Assembly (NCBI GenBank): GCA_040905445.1 | Contig: JBBDRN010000012.1 | Location: 1-52,041 of the forward strand | Direction of reading: 5' to 3' | Origin: SKPT01 sp040905445 | GTDB lineage: Bacteria > Planctomycetota > Phycisphaerae > Phycisphaerales > Phycisphaeraceae | Length of the DNA stretch: 52,041 nt | Shown: positions 7,497-17,562 of the stretch, piece after piece | Layout: each line of letters starts with the position of its first letter | Numbering within the stretch: the stretch's first letter is position 1 | Position numbers and translations under genes: made by a program | Notes under the pieces: model-generated | The model's database searches: none | The model's input: the letters and a program-made list of their open reading frames with translations, nothing else | Told to the model about the DNA's origin: nothing

Positions 7497-9476
7497 TCAC
7501 CGCGTCGCCACGGCCTCCTTGCGTGCCGCCGCGGTCGGCTTCGTCCCCGTCAACTCGGGACGCCATCGGACGAACGCCTCGATCGCCTCATACTCCGCAA
7601 GGCCCAGGTTGTCGTACAACTCCGCGAACGTGCGGTTGCGCTGCTCGGCGCGTTCCCAGAACTCGCGCTGGTCGCTGCCGGGGAACGGCGCGCTGTCCTT
7701 CTGCGATTCATGCTTGAAGATGGCGTTGCGCTTGCGCATCAGCTCCTGCGGGCTCAGCGGCACCGCCATGTCGACCTGCTCCGGGTCCCACTCCTGCCAC
7801 GCGCCGCGATACAGCCACAGCTCCGTCGCGCCGAACCACGCCTCGCCCGCCACGCGCTGCACCGCCTGGAGCACCGCTTCGAGGCACGTCCGGTGCGTGC
7901 CGTGCGGGTCCGACAGATCGCCCGCCGCGTAGATCTGGTGCGGCTGCACGCGCTGCAACAGCTCGACGATGATCTGCACATCCGCCTCGCCCAGCGGCTG
8001 CTTGCGCACGCGCCCCGTCTCGTAGAACGGCATATCGAGAAAGTGCAGGTTCTCCATCGGCACGCCGCAGTACCGCCCCGCCGCCCGGGCCTCGCCGCGG
8101 CGGATCAACGCCTTCAGCCGCTGGACCTCCGGCAAGTCGACCTGCCCCGGCTGCTTGTTCTTGAGCCCGTCCTCGATCGTGTGCTCCAGTTCCAGCGAAC
8201 GCTTCGGGTCGATCCCGAACAACCGGTTGAAGTCGGCGGCAAAGTCCGCGAACCGCAGCGCGTCGTGGTCGAACACCGCGATGTTCCCCGACGTCTGATA
8301 CGCCACGTGCACCTCGTGCCCCTGATCCGCCAGGCGAATCAGCGTCCCGCCCATCGAGATCACGTCGTCGTCCGGGTGCGGCGAGAAGATCAGCGTCCGC
8401 TTGGGGAAGATGTCGTCATGCTCGCCCACGATGTCGCCCGGCTGCCGCTCGTGCGCGGGCTTGCCCCCCGGCCAACCGGTGATCGTCCGCTGCAGCGCCC
8501 GGAACACCTCGACATTGATGTTGTACGCCGGGCCATGCGCCGCCAGCAGGTCCTGCAGGTGATGCTCGTTGTAGTGCTCGTCCGTCAGCTTCAGGATCGG
8601 CTTGTCTACCTGGTGCGCCAGCCAGATCACCGCCTGGCGGATGCGTCGCGGCGTCCACTCGATCGACCCGAGGATCCACGGGCAACGGAACCGCGTCAGC
8701 TCCGCCGCCGCCGCCTTGTCCAGCACCACCGTCGCGTTCGCGTGCTCCTGGAGGAACGAGGCGGCCACCGACGGCGTCACCGCGCCCTCGACCGCCTGCC
8801 GGATGACGCGCGCCTTGCGCTCGCCGAACGCCATCAGCACGACCTGCTTCGCGTCCAGGATCGTCGCGACGCCGAGCGTGATCGCCCGGCGAGGCACGTT
8901 CTCCTCGCCGAAGAAGTCGCTCGCCGCGTCCTGCCGCGTCGTCATGTCCAGCGCGATCAAACGCGTGCGGCTGGAGCGGTGCGAACCCGGCTCATTGAAA
9001 CCCACGTGTCCCGTGCGACCGATGCCCAGCAGTTGCAGGTCCAGGCCCCCAGCCTCCTGGATCGCCCGCTCGTAGTCGCGGCAGTAGTCGGTGATCCGCT
9101 CCGGAGCGATCTGTCCGTCCGGGATATGCACGTTCGCGTCCGGGATGTCGACGTGGTCGAACAGGTGCTCGCGCATGAACCGGTGATAGCTCTGCAACTC
9201 GTCCGGCCGCATCGGGTAGTACTCGTCCAGGTTGAACGTCACCACCCGCTTGAACGACAGCCCCTCTTCGCGGTGCATGCGCACCAACTCGTCGTAGACC
9301 CCCGTCGGCGTCGAGCCCGTCGCGAGCCCGAGCACGCACGTCTGCCCCGCCTTTGCCCGGGCGCGGATCAGGTCCGCGATCTGCCGCGCCACCGTGCGGC
9401 TGGCCTCGGCGGCGTCCTCGTAGATCTGGGTTGGAATCGCTTCACTTGCAGGGACGATGGGCTCGATCTCGGCCAT
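7497..9476 (-). CDS. nagB: Glucosamine-6-phosphate deaminase fused to a LmbE/PIG-L deacetylase-like domain
   Basis: A 659-residue two-domain protein. Residues 20-335 are a NagB deaminase domain: GLATGSTPTGVY (50-61), NLDEY (82-86, D84 equivalent to the catalytic Asp) and GIGRTGHVGFNEPG (151-164, H157 and E162 kept). The Asp that precedes Gly-His in classical NagB (E. coli D141) is Thr155 here. Residues 358-600 are a LmbE-like Zn-dependent deacetylase: SPHPDDDVISMGG (365-377) and DPHGTHRT (523-530). The combination suggests deacetylation and deamination of amino sugars toward fructose-6-phosphate. The start has GGAG 6 nt upstream. Similar NagB-LmbE fusions are known in Bacteroidetes and planctomycetes; whether the second domain is active on GlcNAc derivatives is inference. 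Confidence 0.88.
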   Translation of the reverse strand: MAEIEPIVPASEAIPTQIYEDAAEASRTVARQIADLIRARAKAGQTCVLGLATGSTPTGVYDELVRMHREEGLSFKRVVTFNLDEYYPMRPDELQSYHRFMREHLFDHVDIPDANVHIPDGQIAPERITDYCRDYERAIQEAGGLDLQLLGIGRTGHVGFNEPGSHRSSRTRLIALDMTTRQDAASDFFGEENVPRRAITLGVATILDAKQVVLMAFGERKARVIRQAVEGAVTPSVAASFLQEHANATVVLDKAAAAELTRFRCPWILGSIEWTPRRIRQAVIWLAHQVDKPILKLTDEHYNEHHLQDLLAAHGPAYNINVEVFRALQRTITGWPGGKPAHERQPGDIVGEHDDIFPKRTLIFSPHPDDDVISMGGTLIRLADQGHEVHVAYQTSGNIAVFDHDALRFADFAADFNRLFGIDPKRSLELEHTIEDGLKNKQPGQVDLPEVQRLKALIRRGEARAAGRYCGVPMENLHFLDMPFYETGRVRKQPLGEADVQIIVELLQRVQPHQIYAAGDLSDPHGTHRTCLEAVLQAVQRVAGEAWFGATELWLYRGAWQEWDPEQVDMAVPLSPQELMRKRNAIFKHESQKDSAPFPGSDQREFWERAEQRNRTFAELYDNLGLAEYEAIEAFVRWRPELTGTKPTAAARKEAVATR

Positions 9477-9650
9477 GGGGGGCTCCGCTTCAGAAAAGGC
9501 TCTGCCGCGGCCCGACTCATCCGCCCCCGGGCGCTCCCCGCCCGCTCACCGCCGCACCGGGGCTAACGACCGGCCCGGGGCCGAGTTGGAACTCGCAGCA
9601 CGCCCATCATACATCATCCCCGCCCCCGCGCCCCACCCCGCCAACGACCC

Positions 9651-11906
9651 CTACTTCATCGGCTCCCCCACCCCCGACATCCCCGGCACCCCCGGCTGCA
9701 CCTGCGCCTCCTCGCGCTCCAGCAACTCCCCGCGCACCCGCCCGAGCGCCGCCGCCCCAAGCTCGAACCACCGCTCCCCCATCCGCCCCACCACGCGTCC
9801 GTCGATCTCGTGCAGCGTCAGCACGTGCGGCCCCGCGCCGCCGGCGTCAACCGTCACGCGCTGCACCGGCTCGCCGGCCCGCGCCGCGTCGATCTCGACC
9901 CACCGCGCCACCCGCAGTCCCGCCAGCGTGTCCCACAGCGCCCCCGCCGCCACCGCATCCACCGTCGCCTCGACGTCGGCGCGGTATCGCCCATTCGTTC
10001 GCCGCACCGTAACCGCCTCACCGCCCCGCTCGATGCGCACCTCGCGAATCGCGTCCCGCGCCACGGCCAACAGCGTCCCCGGCCGCAGCTCCCCCGCGAG
10101 CCGATCAAGCGCAGCCTCGCCGAGCACAAACCCCGGCACACTCGCATCGCCGACCAACTCCCCCTCGCGCGTCTGCGCATCGACGCGCAGGATGTGCGGC
10201 GAACCGCTCTCGCGCTCGAGCGTCAACTCGATCGCCGTCGCCTCATCAATCGTCGGCTCATCCTCCAGCCACCGCTCGACGCGCAGCGGCGCGAGCGCCC
10301 CCAGCAGCCGGTCCACCGCCTCCTCGTCGTAAGGCTCCTCCTCGCCGAGCCGCCACGTGCCTCGTTCCGCCCCCGCTTCGCCCGCCGCGCTGTCGCGACT
10401 CAGCCGGAACGTCGCCCCATCGTCCCGCCGCAGCGTCACGCCGCGCAGCTTCGCACCGGAAAGGTTCAGCAGCTCGCGATCGCGCAGGGCGATCACAGGC
10501 TCGAACAGCCCCGCCAGCGTCTGGCCCTCGACGCGATACCCGACGTTCTCGCCCCGGCGCAGCGCGACGAGCCCGTCCTCCTCGATGTGAAGCATCACGG
10601 CCTCCGGCTCATCGCTGCCGCGCCGCGTCAGCGTCACGACGGCCGCGGGCGAGCCGGTCGGCTCGTAGGCCGCGATGTACGCCGTGGCCCGGGCCTCGGT
10701 GACGCTGTCGATCACCCGGACCGCCAGGTCGTAGTCGAGCGCAAAGCCCGGCTCCGGGTCGCCGAACGCGTAGCCGCGCCCCCCGCTGCGCACGATCTCG
10801 ATCGGCTGCCCCTCCTCGCGCGTCACGCGCATCGCCTCGAGCTCGTCGCGCCTCGTCAATACCACGCGCGGGTCGCGCAGCGCGTCCACGTCGACCGCCA
10901 GCGCGTCGAGCAGCGAACGCTCCACCGTGAACACCACCGGCGGCGACGCCTCACCCGAGTCCCATGTGGCGAAGATCGTCTCGCCGTCAATGTCGGCGTT
11001 GGCGCCGATCCGCAGCACCGTCTGCCGCGTCGTCGGCTCCGCCGTGCCGTCGGCATCACCGGGCCCGTTCGGCGTGGGCTCATGAACCGCAAGCGTGGCG
11101 CGCGGCTCGTCGAGCCCATACCCGCGCAGCTCCTCGGGCCCATCCGCGGCAAACGTCGCGATCCGCATCGGCCGCACCGGCGCGAGCATCGCGTCGATCG
11201 CCTCGCGGTTGGCCCGCTGGCGCTGCCCGTCGCCGATATACCACCGCCCGTCCGTCCGGTGCAGCGTGACGCTCGCCCCCGCGCGCGCCAGCTCGATCCG
11301 CTCGGCCCGGTCGCGCGATGGCGCCGACAGCTCCCGTCGACGCCAGTCCCGGACGCTCGCGTCCAGCACCAGCCGGTGCAGCGTGTCGTCGACGATATAC
11401 GCCGTCGCCTCGTCATCGCCGACACGGACGTACGCCCGGCCATCGACCTGCCGCCGACCCAGGTGCACCGTCACCCCCGGCCCCCCCGCCACGGTCCCCG
11501 CGTCACTCGCGCTGCCCACGCGCACCGTGGCGCGCGGCTGCGTGAGGCCGATGTCGTCGAGTCCCGGCATGTTCGCCGCCCCGGGCTGAAACTCACGGTG
11601 GTAGCGCAGCCGCGCCACCGCGGCGGCAATCCGCTGCGCCGCCTCCGCCTCGATCGGGAAGTGGACCGGCGCGACCTGCGCCCAGTCGTCGCGCTGCCGC
11701 GCGAGCGTCGCGTGCACGTTGCCGCGCGTGATGTCGATTCGGTCGATGCCCGCCGGCTCGAGGTCCGCGACGGCAGGCAGTGCGATCCCCGCCGCGTCCG
11801 GGGCGTCGTCAGCGCCGGGCCGACCCTCGCCGGGCCCGAACATGAGGAAGTACCCGCCGACCATCGCCAGGAGCACGAGCAGCACAAGTGTGGTCTTGAA
11901 GTTCAT
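9651..11906 (-). CDS. DUF4340-domain protein of a GldG-type ABC operon
   Basis: A 751-residue protein starting MNFKTTLVLLVLLAMVGGYFLMF, one N-terminal membrane anchor, followed by a long extracytoplasmic part made of repeating DUF4340-like modules. Repeated phrases such as RIDITRGNVHATLARQRDDW, RIELARAGASVTLHRTDGRWYIGDG and EVRIERGGEAVTVRRTNGRYRA recur through the length, so it is built from at least three or four related beta-rich units. The frame stays open upstream to 12071 through repeat DNA, but ATG 11906 is the start because the signal-anchor begins there. It is the last gene of the GldA-GldF-GldG-DUF4340 cluster. DUF4340 proteins habitually accompany GldG; their biochemical role is unknown. 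Confidence 0.8.
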   Translation of the reverse strand: MNFKTTLVLLVLLAMVGGYFLMFGPGEGRPGADDAPDAAGIALPAVADLEPAGIDRIDITRGNVHATLARQRDDWAQVAPVHFPIEAEAAQRIAAAVARLRYHREFQPGAANMPGLDDIGLTQPRATVRVGSASDAGTVAGGPGVTVHLGRRQVDGRAYVRVGDDEATAYIVDDTLHRLVLDASVRDWRRRELSAPSRDRAERIELARAGASVTLHRTDGRWYIGDGQRQRANREAIDAMLAPVRPMRIATFAADGPEELRGYGLDEPRATLAVHEPTPNGPGDADGTAEPTTRQTVLRIGANADIDGETIFATWDSGEASPPVVFTVERSLLDALAVDVDALRDPRVVLTRRDELEAMRVTREEGQPIEIVRSGGRGYAFGDPEPGFALDYDLAVRVIDSVTEARATAYIAAYEPTGSPAAVVTLTRRGSDEPEAVMLHIEEDGLVALRRGENVGYRVEGQTLAGLFEPVIALRDRELLNLSGAKLRGVTLRRDDGATFRLSRDSAAGEAGAERGTWRLGEEEPYDEEAVDRLLGALAPLRVERWLEDEPTIDEATAIELTLERESGSPHILRVDAQTREGELVGDASVPGFVLGEAALDRLAGELRPGTLLAVARDAIREVRIERGGEAVTVRRTNGRYRADVEATVDAVAAGALWDTLAGLRVARWVEIDAARAGEPVQRVTVDAGGAGPHVLTLHEIDGRVVGRMGERWFELGAAALGRVRGELLEREEAQVQPGVPGMSGVGEPMK

Positions 11907-11929
11907 GGTTGTCTTTGATCGGGGTTTAA

Positions 11930-12185
11930 CGCCAAGGCGCCAAGGGAGGGAGAGATCGCCAAAGGAGGGCGAGGGCAGGGGGGGTGCCACTGACAAGGCC
12001 GTCCCCGGCTTTGTCAGTGTTTGCCGTCGTTCACACTGACAAGCTCCGCGGACTCCGCTTGTCAGTGCCACCCGCGACGCGACGAAGCTGTGGCATGCGA
12101 TCTAAACACATCTTCCGCACATTCCATCATTTCATGCTCATCCTGTCCCCCCTTGGCGATCTCTCCCTCCCTTGGCGCCTTGGCG
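11930..12185. repeat. MITE-like inverted repeat with nested REP pair
   Basis: A perfect 33-bp inverted repeat, left arm 11930-11962 and right arm 12153-12185, starting CGCCAAGGCGCCAAGGGAGG, flanks 190 bp. Inside are two inverted GTGCCACTGACAAG...CTTGTCAGTG palindromes (11983-12019 and 12033-12071). No ORF is inside. It sits in the 291-bp gap between gldG and the DUF4340 gene and interrupts an otherwise compact operon. Confidence 0.75.
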
Positions 12186-12197
12186 TGAAAAACCGCC

Positions 12198-14309
12198 TCA
12201 CCCCCGGCGACGCGCGAACCACACGCCGATCCCCGCCAGGGCGATCCCCGCCGGCAGGCCCGCGAGCAGCACCGTCCGGTATGCCGCCAACGCGCCATCG
12301 CTCATCGCGCCGATTCGCCGGATGTCCTGTGTCCGCGGGCTCGCGGCGATCAGCTCGTCCAGCCCCGCCAGCCAGTAGACGCTGTTGACGAACAGCTCGC
12401 TGTTGCCCGGGTAGCGGGCGCCGAACAGCTCGGCTGTGCCCGGGCCCATCCACCCATACCCGGTCACCGCATCGGTCGCCCACGCCGGGTCGGCGACGAC
12501 GACGAGCCGCCCACCCGCCTCGTGCTGCGCCGACGCGGCAATGGTGAAGCTCTCCCGCGCCGCGCCGCTGTCAAACGGCGCCTGCTGGATCGCCTCCAGC
12601 GACTCGAGGTGGCGCTCCGCCCACAGCCGATCGCCGCGCAGCTCGACGAGCGGCGCGTGCTTCGCGTCGCGGCCCAGCTCGCCGTCGGCCGTCAACACGA
12701 GCGGATTCGCCGACGGGATCACGGCCGGCATACCCGCCAGGGCGCGCGTGATCGGCGACGCGCCGGGCCAGGCGTCCACCTCGATCTGCGAGCTGGCGCG
12801 CGCCTCCTGTCCTGGCGCCTGCACCTCGCGCAACACGATCCGGTCGAGCTGCGGGCGGATGCCCCACTCGCGCAGCACGCCGATGAGCGGATCGACGCCC
12901 TCCATCATGAGCCCGGGCTCCGTCGCGAGCATCACCATGGCGGTGTCGCCCGCAGCGAGCCGCCGCTCGAGGTGCCCGGCCACGAGCTCCCGCGCCGGGT
13001 TCGCCTGCCCGTAGCGGTCGACGGCCGGCTGAGGCAGCACCACCCAGATGGCCCGCTGACCCTCGGCGGGCTCGGGCGGCCCCTCCGGTGCCTCGCGCGT
13101 CGGCTGCGCCTGGCCCATCGTCATCTGCTGCGGCGCCGCCTGACCTGCCGGGTTCCACTGCTTGAGCTCGAAGCTCGCGCTCCGCAGCCGCTGCGCCACC
13201 TGCTGATACTGCCCCCGCTCGCCCAGCGCCGGCCGCTCGCCCATGACGAACACGACCAGCGGCGGCTGCTCCAGACTCATGCTGATCAGCGCCCCCGTCA
13301 GCCGCTCCTCGCCAAGAAAGCGCATCTCCGGCTGGCCCGTCTGCCGCGCGATCCGCGGGTCGACGTCCCGGTACATCTCCCCGCCCCCGATCACCCGCAC
13401 CTGCCCGGGCCCCAGCACCAGCACACTCTGGCCCTGCTTGAGCTCGGCCAGCATCTCGTCGTAATGCGCCGGATGGTGCGCCAGCCGCAGCTCGCGCACC
13501 GCGTCGCGCAGCCCCTGCCGCGCCGGCTCGAGCTGCCGCCGCAGCCGCAGCAGCGCCTCTTTCGCGTCGTTGCTCGCCTGGCGATCCTCCGCCGCCCGGT
13601 CGAACCAGTTCAGGGCCGGCGAGAGCACCCGCTCGTCGAGGTCCGCCAACTCGCCCACCAGGTAGTCGCGCACGGCCACGTAATCCGGCAGCGCCTGGTC
13701 GAGCGCCTCGTTCAGCCCCGCCATCTGCTCCGGCGCACTGCTCTCGTGGATGCGCAGTTCCGCCAGCACCGCCTGCACGCGCTGACGCAGCGTCGTCCCC
13801 GCGGGCAGCGACTCGCCCTCCATCAGCGAGGCGAGCGGCTCGATGAACGTCCCCAGGCCCTGGGAGTAGCCCGCGAGCGCATCGCGGCCATCCGTCACCG
13901 CCTGCCGGATCGGCTCGACCTCGTCCGCGAAGTGCGCTCGCACGCGGCGATCCAGCGCTTCACGCCGGCCCAGGTCGAAGTCCGGGTTGATATGCTCCGC
14001 CGTCACGCCCCGGCCCTGCCGCGCGTACTCGTCGACAAGGTCCCGGACCTGCGTAATCCGCGGCCCCGTGTCGCGGAAGATCGTCACCACCTGATACTCC
14101 CCCTCGAGCGCCCCGAGCACCTGCCGCGTCTGTTCGCTGAGGCTGTACTGCCGCGTCGCCGTCCAGTCGAGCCGCGCATACAGCCGCTCGTGGGCCAGCC
14201 AGTTGACGAGCACCACCAGCGTCACCACCGCTGCCACCGCCACGAACACGTTCAGGCCATACTTGACCTGCCGCGCCCCTCGCGTCGTCGTGTCGCGATC
14301 ATCACTCAT
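12198..14309 (-). CDS. GldG-like ABC transporter auxiliary protein
   Basis: A 703-residue protein with an N-terminal membrane segment (VKYGLNVFVAVAAVVTLVVL, then VNWLAHE) followed by RLDWTATRQYSLSEQTRQVLGAL and YQVVTIFRDTG, the opening typical of GldG/ABC_transp_aux proteins. A large periplasmic domain follows, with an inserted helical region at about 130-290, then LRSASFELKQWN and EGQRAIWVVLPQP, and a C-terminal membrane helix AYRTVLLAGLPAGIALAGIGVW ending FARRRG. It pairs with the downstream permease and ATPase to form a Gld-type ABC complex. Gld genes were named for gliding in Bacteroidetes but are widespread elsewhere, so motility should not be inferred. ATG 14309 has GAGG 4 nt upstream. 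Confidence 0.85.
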   Translation of the reverse strand: MSDDRDTTTRGARQVKYGLNVFVAVAAVVTLVVLVNWLAHERLYARLDWTATRQYSLSEQTRQVLGALEGEYQVVTIFRDTGPRITQVRDLVDEYARQGRGVTAEHINPDFDLGRREALDRRVRAHFADEVEPIRQAVTDGRDALAGYSQGLGTFIEPLASLMEGESLPAGTTLRQRVQAVLAELRIHESSAPEQMAGLNEALDQALPDYVAVRDYLVGELADLDERVLSPALNWFDRAAEDRQASNDAKEALLRLRRQLEPARQGLRDAVRELRLAHHPAHYDEMLAELKQGQSVLVLGPGQVRVIGGGEMYRDVDPRIARQTGQPEMRFLGEERLTGALISMSLEQPPLVVFVMGERPALGERGQYQQVAQRLRSASFELKQWNPAGQAAPQQMTMGQAQPTREAPEGPPEPAEGQRAIWVVLPQPAVDRYGQANPARELVAGHLERRLAAGDTAMVMLATEPGLMMEGVDPLIGVLREWGIRPQLDRIVLREVQAPGQEARASSQIEVDAWPGASPITRALAGMPAVIPSANPLVLTADGELGRDAKHAPLVELRGDRLWAERHLESLEAIQQAPFDSGAARESFTIAASAQHEAGGRLVVVADPAWATDAVTGYGWMGPGTAELFGARYPGNSELFVNSVYWLAGLDELIAASPRTQDIRRIGAMSDGALAAYRTVLLAGLPAGIALAGIGVWFARRRG

Positions 14310-14330
14310 GAAACCTCATCCCCGCCCGCC

Positions 14331-14370
14331 TGATTTGATTTCTGATTTTGTGCATTGTGCATTGTGCATT
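14331..14370. repeat. Word repeat (GATTTGATTTCTGATTTTG, TGCATTGTGCATTGTGCATT)
   Basis: Short AT-richer direct repeats in the 66-bp gap between the GldF-type permease and gldG. A related GTCCATTGTCCCTTG series occurs at about 48462-48500. Confidence 0.5.
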
Positions 14371-14375
14371 CGGAC

Positions 14376-15158
14376 CTACCGCCACCGCCGACTCTCCAGC
14401 ACCTTCACCGCGAGGAACAGGAACAGCCCGATCCCCGTCACGAAGTAGACGAAGTTGCTCGTGTCGATCAGCCCTTTGTTGAAGTCCTCGAATTGTCCGT
14501 TGACGTTGAGGTAGTACATCGCCTGCCGCAGGCCCGGGCCGACGAAGGCCGCCCGCGGCAGGAAGTACATTCCGAACGTCAGCAGGCTGATCGCGAAGAC
14601 CGTCAGGAGGAACGCGATGATCTGGTTCTGCGTCGTCGCCGAGGCGAAGATCCCGATCGCCAGGTACAGCCCGCCGACCAGCGCCAGCCCGATCAGCCCC
14701 GTGAGGATCGGGCCCCGGTCGGGGCTCGCGGTCATCTCCAGCACCGCCGCGTGCAGCAGCAGGGGGCTCAGCAGGACGAGCACGAATCCCATCGCCCCCA
14801 GCCACTTGCCCACGATCACCTGCGCATCGGATACCGGGGCGGTCATCAGGGGCTCGATCGTCCCGCCCCGGAACTCCTCGCTTACCAGCCGCATGCTGAT
14901 CGCCGGCACCAGGAACATCAGCAGCCAGACGACCCACCAGTAAACCGTCCGCAGCGTCGCCTGCATGCCGACCGTGAACTCGTTGACAAAGAACAGCGTC
15001 GAGCCCAGCGCGAACAGCGCAAGCACCACGTAAGCGATGGGCGAGTAGAAAAGCCCCGCCAGCTCGCGCCGCGCGATGGTCACCACGCCGCGCGCCCCCG
15101 CGCGCACCCGCCCCGCCACCCGGCCGCGTTTCACCATCTCGACGCCAACCTCACTCAT
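14376..15158 (-). CDS. GldF-like ABC-2 type permease
   Basis: About 260 residues from ATG 15158. The frame is open to 15215, but upstream residues (MRGRVRGSGFGEDSL) look like untranslated leader. Six hydrophobic segments are visible, beginning SPIAYVVLALFALGSTLFF, then TVYWWVVWLLMFLVPAISMRLVSEEFRGGTIE, which is the ABC-2 permease signature with the conserved EE-x-R-G-T-E cytoplasmic motif, and VFAISLLTFGMYF. It forms the membrane channel for the ATPase encoded 46 bp upstream. The order GldA, GldF, GldG, DUF4340 on one strand with short gaps indicates one operon. Confidence 0.85.
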   Translation of the reverse strand: MSEVGVEMVKRGRVAGRVRAGARGVVTIARRELAGLFYSPIAYVVLALFALGSTLFFVNEFTVGMQATLRTVYWWVVWLLMFLVPAISMRLVSEEFRGGTIEPLMTAPVSDAQVIVGKWLGAMGFVLVLLSPLLLHAAVLEMTASPDRGPILTGLIGLALVGGLYLAIGIFASATTQNQIIAFLLTVFAISLLTFGMYFLPRAAFVGPGLRQAMYYLNVNGQFEDFNKGLIDTSNFVYFVTGIGLFLFLAVKVLESRRWR

Positions 15159-15204
15159 CATGAAATCTCGCAGCGAATCTTCCCCGAACCCGGATCCCCG
15201 AACC

Positions 15205-16152
<948 letters not shown>

Positions 16153-16245
16153 GCGCAAACTTTCCGCCCGGTGGCGGTCTACCCTACGCCCACGCCGGGG
16201 GGCGGGTTCGCTGCGCAGGCCTGGCCCCGCACCCGTCCGCGCTGT

Positions 16246-16270
16246 CCGGGGACCGCCGGTCCCGGCTTTA
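16246..16270 (+). repeat. REP-like palindrome, family II
   Basis: CCGGGGACC-GCC-GGTCCCGG followed by CTTTATAAC. The extra G makes a one-base bulge in the stem. It lies between the GldA-type gene and the AEC transporter gene. Confidence 0.65.
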
Positions 16271-16386
16271 TAACCGCGCCGCGCAGCCCCGGCACCACGC
16301 TGCCCCCGCCACCCGGTCACACCGCCCGCGATCATCCGCCGCCACATCCCGCCTTATCGACCAGCGGCCGCGTCTCGCACCACTGC

Positions 16387-16392
16387 TACACT
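16387..16392 (+). promoter_or_regulatory. Candidate -10 element (TACACT)
   Basis: It ends 10 nt before the ATG at 16403, so any 5' leader would be only a few bases. No Shine-Dalgarno sequence is visible. Confidence 0.35.
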
Positions 16393-16402
16393 GGCCCGCC
16401 TC

Positions 16403-17398
16403 ATGGCGCCGCTCACCCTCCTCGCCGAACTCGGCACCATCGCGTACCTCATCGTCCTGCCCCTGCTGCTGATGATGGCCCTCGGCTTCATCATCCAGCG
16501 CGCCCTCGGGCTCGACATGCCCACCCTCACCCGCCTCAACTTCTACACCATCGTCCCCGGCATGGTCTACTTCGCCCTCGTCGACTCGGAGCTCGAAATG
16601 AGCCAGGTCGGCGTCGTCGTCGGCTTCAGCCTCGTCGTCATGGCCCTCTGGAGCCTCGCCAGCCTCGCCGTCGCCGCCGCCCGCGGCATCCCCCACGACC
16701 AGCGCCGCGCCATGCTCATGACCAGCATCTACTACAACGCCGGCAACTACGGCCTGCCCCTCCAGGAACTCGCCTTCCGCTCCGTCAACGCCAGCGCCCA
16801 GGCCATGTCTCTCCAGGTCTTCGTCATGGTCGTCCAGAACTTCACCGGCTTCACCCTCGGCATCCTCCTCGCCGCCGGCGAGGTCCGCCAGGGCCTCTGG
16901 AAGCGCAACCTCCTCTACATCGTCCGCTTCCCCGCCATCTACGCCCTCGCCGCCGCCGTCGCGACCATCCTCATCCGCGAAGCCCTCGGCCAGCGCGCCC
17001 CCGACGTCGCCCGCGCCCTGGCGCCCTTCTGGGACACCGTCCGCTACACCAAGGACGGCTTTATCATCCTCGCCCTCGTCACCCTCGGCGCCCAGCTCGC
17101 CAACGTCCAGCGCGGCCACAACCACTACCCCGTCACCACCAGCGTCATCCTCCGCCTGCTCGTCGGCCCCACCATCGGCTTCGCCCTCATCTGGCTGCTC
17201 GGCATCGGCGGCCTCACCGCCCAGGTCCTGCTCATCTCCACCGCCACGCCCACCAGCGTCAACTGCCTCCTGCTCTGCCTCCAGTTCAACAACCACCCCG
17301 ACTTCGTCGCTCGCAGCGTCTTCTACTCCACCATCCTCTCGCCCATCACCGTCACGCTGGTGATCCTGCTGGCCCGCAGCGGCGCGCTGCCCGCCTGA
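16403..17398 (+). CDS. AEC family transporter (auxin efflux carrier superfamily)
   Basis: A 331-residue polytopic protein with about ten transmembrane segments in two five-helix halves, starting LIVLPLLLMMALGFIIQRAL. The first half has the conserved YYNAGNYGLPL motif; the matching Asn-Gly-Pro region is typical of AEC/Mem_trans carriers. The second half ends LISTATPTSVNCLLLCLQFN, then STILSPITVTLVILL. Bacterial AEC members move dicarboxylates or amino acids; the substrate here is not known. The leaderless-style promoter suggests it is transcribed alone. It is followed by a 289-bp repeat-filled gap before pdxA. Confidence 0.87.
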   Translation: MAPLTLLAELGTIAYLIVLPLLLMMALGFIIQRALGLDMPTLTRLNFYTIVPGMVYFALVDSELEMSQVGVVVGFSLVVMALWSLASLAVAAARGIPHDQRRAMLMTSIYYNAGNYGLPLQELAFRSVNASAQAMSLQVFVMVVQNFTGFTLGILLAAGEVRQGLWKRNLLYIVRFPAIYALAAAVATILIREALGQRAPDVARALAPFWDTVRYTKDGFIILALVTLGAQLANVQRGHNHYPVTTSVILRLLVGPTIGFALIWLLGIGGLTAQVLLISTATPTSVNCLLLCLQFNNHPDFVARSVFYSTILSPITVTLVILLARSGALPA

Positions 17399-17456
17399 CC
17401 CTGGTTCCTGTCCTTCCCCCGTGCGAGGCGAGAGTGAAAGCGCCCTCAACCCATTC

Positions 17457-17562
17457 GTAGCGGATGGGGTGCCACTGACAAGCAAGTCCGCGGAGCTTGT
17501 CAGTGCGAATTGCAGCCAACACGGACAAGGCCGAGGACGGCCTTGTCAATGCCACCCGCTAC
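17457..17562. repeat. Paired REP element (GTAGCGG...GCCACTGACAAG family)
   Basis: The left half starts GTAGCGGATGGGGTGCCACT and has a GACAAG/CTTGTC hairpin; the right half is the inverted counterpart ending GCCACCCGCTAC. It begins with GTAG and ends with CTAC. The inner palindromes match those in the element at 11983-12071. A word repeat (AATCGCCAATCCCCAATCGG) follows at about 17633-17652. It occupies most of the gap between the AEC gene and pdxA. Confidence 0.7.

Noticed and set aside
11907..12071. Upstream extension of the DUF4340 protein to 12071
   Set aside because: The extra 55 residues are encoded by REP and word-repeat DNA; the membrane anchor starts at ATG 11906.
9810..14333. Long plus-strand frames (702 and 603 codons) antisense to the DUF4340 and gldG genes
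   Set aside because: Composition typical of antisense frames in GC-rich DNA, no recognisable motifs, no ribosome-binding sites.
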